DNA of 64,000 nt, taken from Azospirillum ramasamyi (GTDB lineage: Bacteria; Pseudomonadota; Alphaproteobacteria; Azospirillales; Azospirillaceae). The stretch is from positions 43,501 to 107,500 of the forward strand of contig NZ_CP029830.1 of assembly GCF_003233655.1 (NCBI RefSeq), written 5' to 3'. Numbering within the stretch: position 1 is the stretch's first letter; the number at the start of each line of letters is the position of its first letter. Shown in pieces: positions 1-5,986 of this stretch. The position numbers and the translations under genes are program-made. Under the pieces are notes generated by a model. That model was not told where the DNA came from. It worked only from the letters and a program-made list of their open reading frames with translations, and did no database searches.

Positions 1-1
1 C

Positions 2-1213
2 ACCAACCCGCCGTCGCTGGGCCAGAGCCCGACGGAGAAGCCGGTGAACTTCGTCATCCAGACCTCCCTGCCCTTCGAGGAACTGCAGGCGATGGTCAAC
101 GCCATGATGGCGGAGGCGCGCAACTTCCCCGGTCTGGTCAATCTCGACACCGACCTGAAGCTGAACAAACCGGAACTGAAGGTGTCGCTGGACCGCGACA
201 AGGCGGCCGACCTGGGGGTGGACGTCGACACCGTGGGCCGCACGCTGGAGACGTTGCTGGGCGGGCGGCAGGTGACGCGGTTCAAGAAGGACGGCAAGCA
301 GTATGACGTGATCGTCCAGGTCGCCAACATCGACCGCCGCAACCCGGACGACATCGCCGGCATCTATGTCCGCGGCGGCACCAGTGCCACCGCCACCGCC
401 ACTGGGGGGGCCGGGCAGATGATCTCGCTCGCCAATCTGGTGACGGTGGAGGAGCGGGTCGCGCCCAAGGAGCTGAACCATTTCAACAAGCTGCGGTCGG
501 CCACCATCACCGCGACGCTGGCGCCGGGGACGTCGCTGGGCGAGGCGCTGGCGGTGATGCAGGCGGCGGCGAACAAGGTGCTGCCGGCCACCGCCCAGAC
601 GGACTATGCCGGGCAGAGCCGCGAATTCCGCGAATCGGCGAGCGGGCTGTATTTCGTCTTCGTGCTGGCGCTGGCCTTCATCTATCTGGTCCTGGCCGCG
701 CAGTTCGAGAGCTTCATCGACCCCTTCGTCATCATGCTGACCGTGCCGCTGTCGATGACCGGGGCGCTGGCGGCATTGCAGATGAGCGGCGGGACGATGA
801 ACGTCTACAGCCAGATCGGCCTCGTCACCCTGGTCGGCCTGATCACCAAGCACGGCATCCTGATCGTGGAGTTCGCCAACCAGCTCCAGCGCGCCGGCAC
901 CGACATCCGCAAGGCGGTGGAGGAGGCCGCCGTGCTGCGCCTGCGCCCGATCCTGATGACCACCGGCGCCATGGTGCTGGGCGCGGTGCCGCTGGCCTAC
1001 GCCGAGGGGGCCGGTGCGGAAAGCCGTCAGGCGATCGGTGCCGTGATCGTCGGCGGGATGACGCTGGGTACGCTGCTGACCCTGTTCGTGGTGCCGACGG
1101 TCTACAGCTATATCGCCCGCAAGAAACCGATGCAGGATGAGGGGGAAGGGGCGGGCGTGGCGCATGGCGCAACCAATCCGCCGGCTCAGCCGCCCGCCCA
1201 TCCGGCAGAGTGA
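2..1213 (+). CDS. RND efflux transporter permease, C-terminal part (5' end outside window)
   Basis: The reading frame is open from base 2, so only the last ~400 residues of a ~1,000-residue inner-membrane pump are present. The visible part begins in the second periplasmic porter half (residues rich in the D-R-x-K-A-A-D-L-G-V pattern typical of AcrB/MexB relatives), then carries the last membrane block: hydrophobic helices near 645-720, 780-870, 960-1010 and 1050-1110. Family members use the proton gradient to export drugs, metals or lipids through a periplasmic adaptor and an outer-membrane channel. The adaptor gene is not in view, probably upstream. The short Pro/Ala-rich tail after the last helix is ordinary. 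A response-regulator gene follows after 11 bases. Substrate cannot be judged from this part. Confidence 0.9.
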   Translation, partial: TNPPSLGQSPTEKPVNFVIQTSLPFEELQAMVNAMMAEARNFPGLVNLDTDLKLNKPELKVSLDRDKAADLGVDVDTVGRTLETLLGGRQVTRFKKDGKQYDVIVQVANIDRRNPDDIAGIYVRGGTSATATATGGAGQMISLANLVTVEERVAPKELNHFNKLRSATITATLAPGTSLGEALAVMQAAANKVLPATAQTDYAGQSREFRESASGLYFVFVLALAFIYLVLAAQFESFIDPFVIMLTVPLSMTGALAALQMSGGTMNVYSQIGLVTLVGLITKHGILIVEFANQLQRAGTDIRKAVEEAAVLRLRPILMTTGAMVLGAVPLAYAEGAGAESRQAIGAVIVGGMTLGTLLTLFVVPTVYSYIARKKPMQDEGEGAGVAHGATNPPAQPPAHPAE

Positions 1214-1224
1214 GGAGCCGCGCC

Positions 1225-1605
1225 ATGGCGAGCGTTCTCATTATCGATGACGACGACGTGGCGCGGACGGTGCTGCTGCGCACGCTGACGGTGGCCGGCC
1301 ACGAAGCCGTCGGCGCCCGCGACGGGGTGGAGGGGATGGCTCGGTTCCGCGACCATCCTCCCGACCGCCCGGTCGATCTCGTCATCACCGATATCTTCAT
1401 GCCGAACCAAGAAGGGCTGGCGACGATCATTGAGCTTCGGCGCGCCTCCGCGTCGCTGAAGATCATCGCGATCTCCGGCGGCGGCGCCCGCGCCTCGCTG
1501 AACGTGCTGCCGGTGGCCGAGGCGCTGGGCGCGCACCGGACCCTGCGCAAGCCCTTCACCCCGGCCGAAGTGATGGAGACCGTACGCAGCGTTCTGGAGG
1601 GCTGA
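1225..1605 (+). CDS. Single-domain response regulator (CheY-like receiver)
   Basis: A 126-residue protein made only of a receiver domain. The acidic pocket is at residues 8-10 (DDD), the phospho-acceptor is D56 in a TDIFMP context, and the conserved lysine is K109 in a KPF motif. There is no output domain, so it should signal by protein contact, as CheY or phosphorelay intermediates do. I chose ATG 1225 because GAGGAG lies 7-11 bases upstream; a GTG at 1210 would overlap the preceding pump stop codon. It lies 11 bases behind the RND permease and may be co-transcribed with it. No cognate kinase is visible. Confidence 0.85.
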   Translation: MASVLIIDDDDVARTVLLRTLTVAGHEAVGARDGVEGMARFRDHPPDRPVDLVITDIFMPNQEGLATIIELRRASASLKIIAISGGGARASLNVLPVAEALGAHRTLRKPFTPAEVMETVRSVLEG

Positions 1606-1654
1606 GGAGAGGGCGGATGCCGTCTCTCTCTCTCACTCTCTCTCAACCGTCGTC

Positions 1655-1688
1655 CCGAAACGCAGAGTACTCCGAAACGCAAAGTACT
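1655..1688. repeat. Two 17-bp tandem repeats downstream of the response regulator
   Basis: Positions 1655-1671 and 1672-1688 are the same 17-mer (CCGAAACGCAGAGTACT) with one A/G difference. Each contains the palindrome AGTACT. They directly follow a CT-rich simple repeat (about 1622-1644). The 1606-1916 gap otherwise holds no gene. Two in-phase-spaced palindromic copies could be a protein-binding site, but nothing else supports that. Confidence 0.6.
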
Positions 1689-1916
1689 GCCGTTCCGGGC
1701 ATCATGCCGGTTCGGCGGCGTTTTGGTTTCAAGTGTTCCCTGCTGGGATGAAGCCGCCGGATGGCCGGTAACCGGTTCCATCCGACGAGGGCCGACGAGG
1801 GCCGAAGGGGCGGGCCGACGGGCGGGAATGCCGCCCTGCTCCGCGCCTTCTTGCACGTCGCCTTCCGTCCCCGCGCCTGCGCGATCGTCAGGCGGTCGGG
1901 TCGGGAGGCGGCGGGG

Positions 1917-2075
1917 TCAGGCGGCGAGCCGCTGCTCCTGTACTCGCCGGCTCCGGCGAAGGCGTTCGAAAAGCTGATGAATGCTGTCGGGGCTGATGCC
2001 GTCGCGTGCCATGACGGCGATCACGATCGGATCAGCGAGCAATTCGGAAAGGGTCGGCGTCGTGTTCTTTTCCAT
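1917..2075 (-). CDS. Small hypothetical protein, 52 aa
   Basis: I do not recognise this protein. It runs from ATG 2075 with a strong ribosome binding site (AGGGAGG a few bases upstream) to TGA at 1917. The sequence is soluble and mostly helical, starting MEKNTTPTLSELLADPIV and ending in a basic stretch (RLRRSRRVQ). The in-frame upstream extension toward 2309 has no ribosome site and reads as low-quality coding, so I use the short form. The strong translation signal is the main reason to believe it. Confidence 0.6.
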   Translation of the reverse strand: MEKNTTPTLSELLADPIVIAVMARDGISPDSIHQLFERLRRSRRVQEQRLAA

Positions 2076-2260
2076 GCGTCCCTCCCTTTTGGTCCGGCTT
2101 CCGTAAACCGTGGCCGTCCCGGAAGGGCGGCGGCGGACCGTCGAAGCCGGTAATGGCGATTGGCCTAATCCCTGCTGCGCACTCGTCTCGGCTTTCGGCA
2201 TCCGGATGGCCGCCGGGGATATACCCCTTTGATCCGGATTGTGCGTTAAAAATACAATAT

Positions 2261-2295
2261 GGTGACCATACCGCAGCCGGAGCGGTATTGTCACC
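2261..2295. promoter_or_regulatory. 14-bp inverted repeat (hairpin) between genes
   Basis: Bases 2261-2274 (GGTGACCATACCGC) and 2282-2295 (GCGGTATTGTCACC) are inverted copies with a single mismatch and a 7-base loop. The hairpin is preceded by an A/T-rich run (about 2247-2259). It lies in the ~300-base gap upstream of the small 52-aa gene on the minus strand and downstream of folB. It could be an operator or a terminator; the T-run after it is only four bases, so a terminator is not convincing. Confidence 0.5.
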
Positions 2296-2382
2296 CGTCC
2301 TTTTGTCAATAAGCGCTATATCTTTCCGTGATTCAGTAAAAGTTGGCGCCGCCACCGGTCGGCGGGCCATCGGCGTTACTGT

Positions 2383-2793
2383 TCACGCCTGTCCCGGCCG
2401 CGCCCGCGTCAGGCTTGCCCCGGCGGAGGGACCGCCGGAGTCGGGTGCGGGAATCGTAACGTCCGCCTGGACCCGGCGGACTTTCGCATGGGACAGGCAA
2501 AGCTCCGCGGCGCGGCCGGCCAGATAGTCCGCGCCGGGTACATCGGATTCGGCACAAAGACGGCGCAAGTCTTCGACGATGTCCTCGTAAGACATCACGG
2601 CGGCGATGTCGTCGGGAAAGCCGGGGCCGGGATGGGTGACGGTCAGCGTCAGGTCGAAGGACACCAGCGGCCGGTCGGCGCGGCCGGCGATGGCGACCGG
2701 CGCGGCGAAGCCGCGCACCAGGATGGTGTAGGTGAGCGGCGCGCCGCCCGGCTGGACCATGAAGGCCCGTTTTGCGCTATCGTCCGACAACAC
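2383..2793 (-). CDS. folB: Dihydroneopterin aldolase-type protein (FolB family)
   Basis: FolB enzymes convert dihydroneopterin to 6-hydroxymethyl-dihydropterin in folate synthesis. The match is to the family core: an N-terminal strand reading YTILVRGF, a central DLTLTV segment, and a helix MSYEDIVEDLRRL, over the usual ~120 residues. The next gene upstream is folK, the following step in the pathway, which supports the call. The start is uncertain: GTG 2793 (or TTG 2790) has GGGAGAG just upstream, while ATG 2760 has no clear ribosome site; I used 2793, giving 136 aa. The C-terminal 25 residues (Ser/Gly/Ala/Pro-rich) are outside the fold. Confidence 0.75.
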   Translation of the reverse strand: MLSDDSAKRAFMVQPGGAPLTYTILVRGFAAPVAIAGRADRPLVSFDLTLTVTHPGPGFPDDIAAVMSYEDIVEDLRRLCAESDVPGADYLAGRAAELCLSHAKVRRVQADVTIPAPDSGGPSAGASLTRARPGQA

Positions 2794-2908
2794 ACTCTCC
2801 CGGCCGGCGGTCCGCCACCGGCATTGCATTCTGGCCGGCACTATAAGCGGTGCCGCCGCCGCTTGCCACCGCACTCGGTCGGCGGCGCAGGGTCAGGGAT
2901 TCCCGGGG

Positions 2909-3430
2909 TCAGAGCCCTTCGGCGATCCGCAGCACGGTCTCCCGCCCCGGCACCTCGTCGCGCAGCGCGCCGATGCGGCGGTTCAGCACCGGATGCAGGA
3001 CGTCGGCGGCGATGTCCGCCAGCGGGCAGAGAACGAAGGCGCGCTCCGCCATGCGGGGGTGGGGGATTTCCAGCTCGGGCTCCGCCAGCACCCGGTCGGC
3101 GTAGAGCAGAATGTCGATGTCGATGGGGCGCGGCCCGAAGCGGAGCCCGTCCAGATCGCGGCCCAGCGTCGACTCGATCCCCTTGATGAAGCGCAGCAGC
3201 GCCTGCGGCTCCAGCCGCGTCGTGCCGCGCACCGCCATGTTGAGGAAGGCCGGCTGGTCCGTCACATACATCGGCGCCGTCTCGTAGAGCGCCGACTGCG
3301 CGTCGATCTCCACCGCCTCGCCCAGCCGGCGGATCGCCTCGGCCAGATTGGCGGCGCGGTCGCCCATGTTGCCGCCGAGCGCCAGATGGACGGTGACGGG
3401 AGAGGAGGGGGTAGGCGTAAGCTCGGCCAT
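2909..3430 (-). CDS. folK: 6-hydroxymethyl-dihydropterin pyrophosphokinase (HPPK)
   Basis: This cytosolic enzyme transfers pyrophosphate from ATP to 6-hydroxymethyl-dihydropterin, giving the substrate for dihydropteroate synthase. The 173-residue protein shows the family signatures: HLALGGNMGD near the N-terminus, YETAPMYVTDQPAFLN around residue 45-60, and the ATP/Mg-binding segment FGPRPIDIDIL near residue 100, then HPRMAERAFVL. The start is ATG 3430, which begins just before the first strand; an upstream in-frame ATG would add a basic, unconserved 34-residue leader. It sits upstream of folB on the same strand with a 115-base gap. Confidence 0.93.
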   Translation of the reverse strand: MAELTPTPSSPVTVHLALGGNMGDRAANLAEAIRRLGEAVEIDAQSALYETAPMYVTDQPAFLNMAVRGTTRLEPQALLRFIKGIESTLGRDLDGLRFGPRPIDIDILLYADRVLAEPELEIPHPRMAERAFVLCPLADIAADVLHPVLNRRIGALRDEVPGRETVLRIAEGL

Positions 3431-3630
3431 GGCGTCGGCGGTCCTGATGTGCTGGGATGGGCGGGTGGCGGAACTCCTAGCAAATCTCCGCCCGCCCGTC
3501 ATGCCGCCAGTCATGCGGGAGGCGTCCGGCACCCAAGGGAACGGACGGGCGGCGGCGGGGTTTCAACATCATATATCAACCGGTTGAGACGAACCCGGCA
3601 ACGACACGATATCCTGGTGGAGGAAGAGAC

Positions 3631-4089
3631 ATGGGCCGCGTACGGAGCATGGGCGCTGCGGTGATCCTTCTCGGCGGCACGGCCGCCATTCTTGCGGGCT
3701 GCGCCACCGGCCCCGATCCCGAAGTGGCGCGGCGCGCCCAGACCACCATGATCGGCATGTCGAAGGCCGATCTGCTGGCCTGCGCCGGCGTGCCGGATCG
3801 TCAGGCGTCGGCGTCGGGCCGGGAATACTACACCTATGTGGCGCCCCCGACGGTGGCCTACAGCCCCGGCAGCAGCATCGGCATCGGCGCCGGCAGCTTC
3901 GGCAGCAGCAGCGGGGTGGGGCTCGGCCTCGGCTTCGGGGTGCCGGTCGGCGGCGGCACTTCGACCGGATGCGAGGCGACGGTGGTGCTCGGCCCGCGCG
4001 GCACGGTGGAGCAGGTCAGCTACCCGGCGGGCGCCTCGCTGTCGGCCTGCACGCCGATCGTCAGCAACTGCGTGGGGCCGCGCGGCTGA
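3631..4089 (+). CDS. Predicted outer-membrane or periplasmic lipoprotein
   Basis: A 152-residue protein with a type II signal peptide: a hydrophobic stretch then the lipobox LAGC, the acylated Cys being residue 25. After it comes a short helix-turn region (MIGMSKADLLACAGVPDRQ) that resembles the SmpA/OmlA-like fold, and then a long Ser/Gly-rich loop (about residues 78-110). Two more cysteines near the C-terminus (STGCEAT and SACTPIVSNC) could form a disulfide. Function is unknown. GAGGAAGAG lies 5-10 bases before the ATG. Confidence 0.75.
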   Translation: MGRVRSMGAAVILLGGTAAILAGCATGPDPEVARRAQTTMIGMSKADLLACAGVPDRQASASGREYYTYVAPPTVAYSPGSSIGIGAGSFGSSSGVGLGLGFGVPVGGGTSTGCEATVVLGPRGTVEQVSYPAGASLSACTPIVSNCVGPRG

Positions 4090-4299
4090 GGGCATGGCGC
4101 GGCGGGGTCGCGTGCCCATAAGACCGGGGCCTCGCTCTCATAAGACTTAGAGACGAGGTGGTCGGGGCTGTCGCGGCGGCGGCCGATCCCGTATTCTCGA
4201 ACCGAACCCCGGCCCCGGACTCTCCGGCCGCAGCCGGGGCACCGACGCCCGCGAAGGGCCGCATCAGGGTTGGCATCAGGGTTGGAGGAGCCACAAACC

Positions 4300-5109
4300 A
4301 TGGACATGAGCGGAAGCCACCGGATCGAGGCCAGCCGCGAGGCGGTGTGGGCGGCGCTGAACGATCCGGACATCCTGAAACAGTGCATCCCCGGCTGCGA
4401 GGAGGTGGTCCGGCAGTCCGATACCGAGATGACCGCCAAGGTCGTCGCCAAGGTCGGCCCGGTCAGCGCCAAGTTCTCCGGCAAGGTCACGCTGTCCGAC
4501 CTCGACCCGCCCAACGGCTACACCATCACCGGCGAGGGATCGGGCGGCGCCGCCGGATTCGGCAAGGGCGGCGCCACCGTGGCGCTGTCCGACGACGGCG
4601 GGGCCACCCTGCTGACCTACACCGCCAAGGCGCAGGTCGGCGGCAAGCTGGCGCAGATCGGATCGCGGCTGGTCGACGCCACCGCCCGCAAGATGGCGGA
4701 CGAGTTCTTCACCCGCTTCACCCGGATCGTCGGACCGGCGCCGGCCGACGCAGCGTCCGAAGAAGCAGCGTCCGAACAGGCGGCGCCGGAACTGGTGACG
4801 GCGGATGCGGGCGCGTCCGATGCCGAAGCGGCCCCGGCGGCGTCCACGGTCGCGGCCGAACCGGCTGGGGTCAAATCGGCCGCCCGGCCGGCCGTCTACT
4901 CCGACAGCACGACAGCCGCCGAGATCCCCGCGCCGAAGCCCGCCGCCCGCATGGCGGAGCCGCCGCCGGAGATCCCGCTGCCTTTGCCGTCCGGGCTCGG
5001 CAGCCGGATCGGGGGTGCGATGGGCGGCGGAAGCAGCGGTTTCTACGTTCCGTGGGCTGCACTTGTTTTGGTTGTGGTGCTGCTCGCATCGCTTGCCTTG
5101 ATTCACTAG
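4300..5109 (+). CDS. CoxG-like SRPBCC-domain protein with C-terminal membrane anchor
   Basis: The first ~150 residues match the CoxG family (carbon monoxide dehydrogenase subunit G), a lipid-binding START/SRPBCC fold: it starts with the typical SGSHRIEASREAVWAALNDP and contains LKQCIPGCE and the loop GEGSGGAAGFGKG. An Ala/Glu/Pro-rich linker follows (about 150-245), then a single hydrophobic helix at the very C-terminus (about 250-268). CoxG relatives recruit maturation ATPases to the membrane for molybdenum hydroxylases. No CO dehydrogenase genes are nearby, so the CO role is not supported. ATG 4300 was chosen because GGAGGAG lies 9 bases upstream. Confidence 0.8.
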   Translation: MDMSGSHRIEASREAVWAALNDPDILKQCIPGCEEVVRQSDTEMTAKVVAKVGPVSAKFSGKVTLSDLDPPNGYTITGEGSGGAAGFGKGGATVALSDDGGATLLTYTAKAQVGGKLAQIGSRLVDATARKMADEFFTRFTRIVGPAPADAASEEAASEQAAPELVTADAGASDAEAAPAASTVAAEPAGVKSAARPAVYSDSTTAAEIPAPKPAARMAEPPPEIPLPLPSGLGSRIGGAMGGGSSGFYVPWAALVLVVVLLASLALIH

Positions 5110-5238
5110 TGTGGCAGATTGTTCATTGGTCGTACGGCCATATCAAAGGGGTTTGACGTACCCCGGGATTGTGTATGCTGCCGCGCGATTCCGGTCGGCG
5201 CCGTCGGCCGGTCGATCCATCGGAAGGGAAGCCGAAGT

Positions 5239-5619
5239 ATGAAGAAGCTGTTGATGGGCGTAGCCACCCTGGCCGCGATCGTGACGGGTGCCGGTGCCGC
5301 CCAGGCCGCCGATGCGGCTGCCGGCAAGGATGTCTTCAAGGCTTGCATGGCCTGCCACACCACCGAGCAGGGCAAGAACAAGGTCGGCCCGTCTCTGCAC
5401 GGCGTCGTCGGCCGCCAAGCCGCTGCGGTCGATGGCTTCAGGTATTCGGGTCCGATGAAGGAAAAGGCCGCCGCCGGCCTGACCTGGACCCAGGAGAACC
5501 TCGACGCCTACCTCAAGGCCCCGAAGGAGGTCGTCCCGGGCGGCACCATGGCCTATGCCGGTCTGAAGGACGATGCCAAGCGCGCCGACCTGATCGCCTT
5601 CCTGGCCGAGCAGAAGTAA
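5239..5619 (+). CDS. Small class I cytochrome c, periplasmic
   Basis: A 126-residue electron carrier. Residues 1-24 are a Sec signal peptide ending AQA. The heme-binding motif CMACH is at residues 36-40 and the likely axial methionine is M104 in a PGGTMAYAGL context. The pattern KVGPSLHGVVGRQ after the heme motif is typical of mitochondrial-type cytochrome c / c552 proteins in alphaproteobacteria. The start is ATG 5239 with AAGGGAAG upstream. The stop codon touches the 163-bp hairpin repeat that follows, so the message probably ends in that structure. Confidence 0.93.
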   Translation: MKKLLMGVATLAAIVTGAGAAQAADAAAGKDVFKACMACHTTEQGKNKVGPSLHGVVGRQAAAVDGFRYSGPMKEKAAAGLTWTQENLDAYLKAPKEVVPGGTMAYAGLKDDAKRADLIAFLAEQK

Positions 5620-5781
5620 TACCGCCGAGCGTAAGTTCTGACTTATGCTCGGCGGTAAGGGCCGCGACTGCGGCCCCGCAGGCCCATGCCTGCGAAGGCA
5701 AGCGGCCGGACGGCCGCGCCCGCCGTTTGAGGGTGAGCGTAAAGTCTGATGTGTCAGACTTTACGCTCGATGATATAAGAC
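5619..5781 (+). repeat. 163-bp five-hairpin repeat, copy A (REPIN-like)
   Basis: This block recurs in inverted orientation at 41756-41918 with 6 differences. It contains five consecutive perfect or near-perfect hairpins: 5620-5636/5641-5657 (17 bp, one G-T pair), 5659-5665/5670-5676, 5677-5683/5688-5694, 5702-5708/5711-5717 and 5735-5749/5754-5768 (15 bp, perfect). The two ends are also inverted relative to each other: both start ATA(C/T)C and share CGAGCGTAA. It begins at the stop codon of the cytochrome c gene. The form fits a short dispersed palindromic element rather than a gene. Confidence 0.85.
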
Positions 5782-5824
5782 CGCGTCTCCCGGCCCGAAG
5801 CCGGGAACTGCGGACGGCGAAAAG

Positions 5825-5855
5825 GGCCGGAGGCGTCACCTCCGGCCCTTTTTTC
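5825..5855 (+). terminator. Rho-independent terminator
   Basis: A 10-bp GC-rich stem (5825-5834 with 5840-5849, GGGCCGGAGG) with a 5-base loop is followed by six T. It would end transcription coming from the cytochrome c gene and repeat. Confidence 0.85.
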
Positions 5856-5887
5856 ATATGCGCCCCATCCTTAGGTGCCGAGTCTCC

Positions 5888-5934
5888 GAGACCCTCAGAT
5901 GCTCATTGAAGCATCTGAGGGTCTCCAGCTTTTT
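5888..5934 (+). terminator. 16-bp hairpin with T-run between cytochrome c and pepN genes
   Basis: Arms 5888-5903 and 5910-5925 (GAGACCCTCAGATGCT and its complement) pair perfectly around a 6-base loop; a run of five T ends at 5934. It could be a second plus-strand terminator, or insulate the convergent pepN transcript, which ends at 5987. There is no T-run on the minus side. Confidence 0.55.
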
Positions 5935-5986
5935 GATGTTCCGTGCGATTCGCGGTTCGGACGATTCCGTCCGAACCGAACGCATT

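Noticed and set aside
1622..1644. CT-rich simple repeat as a phase-variation site
   Set aside because: It lies downstream of the response-regulator stop and is not inside or just ahead of a gene, so slippage would have no obvious effect.
4090..4130. GC-rich imperfect hairpin after the lipoprotein gene as a terminator
   Set aside because: The stem is interrupted and no T-run follows.
4300..5109. CoxG-like gene as evidence for CO oxidation
   Set aside because: No coxMSL or other CO dehydrogenase genes are in the window; CoxG-like proteins occur with other molybdenum enzymes and alone.
5620..5780. Hairpin series read as a CRISPR array
   Set aside because: The hairpins differ in sequence and are not equal repeats with spacers; no cas genes are present anywhere in the window.
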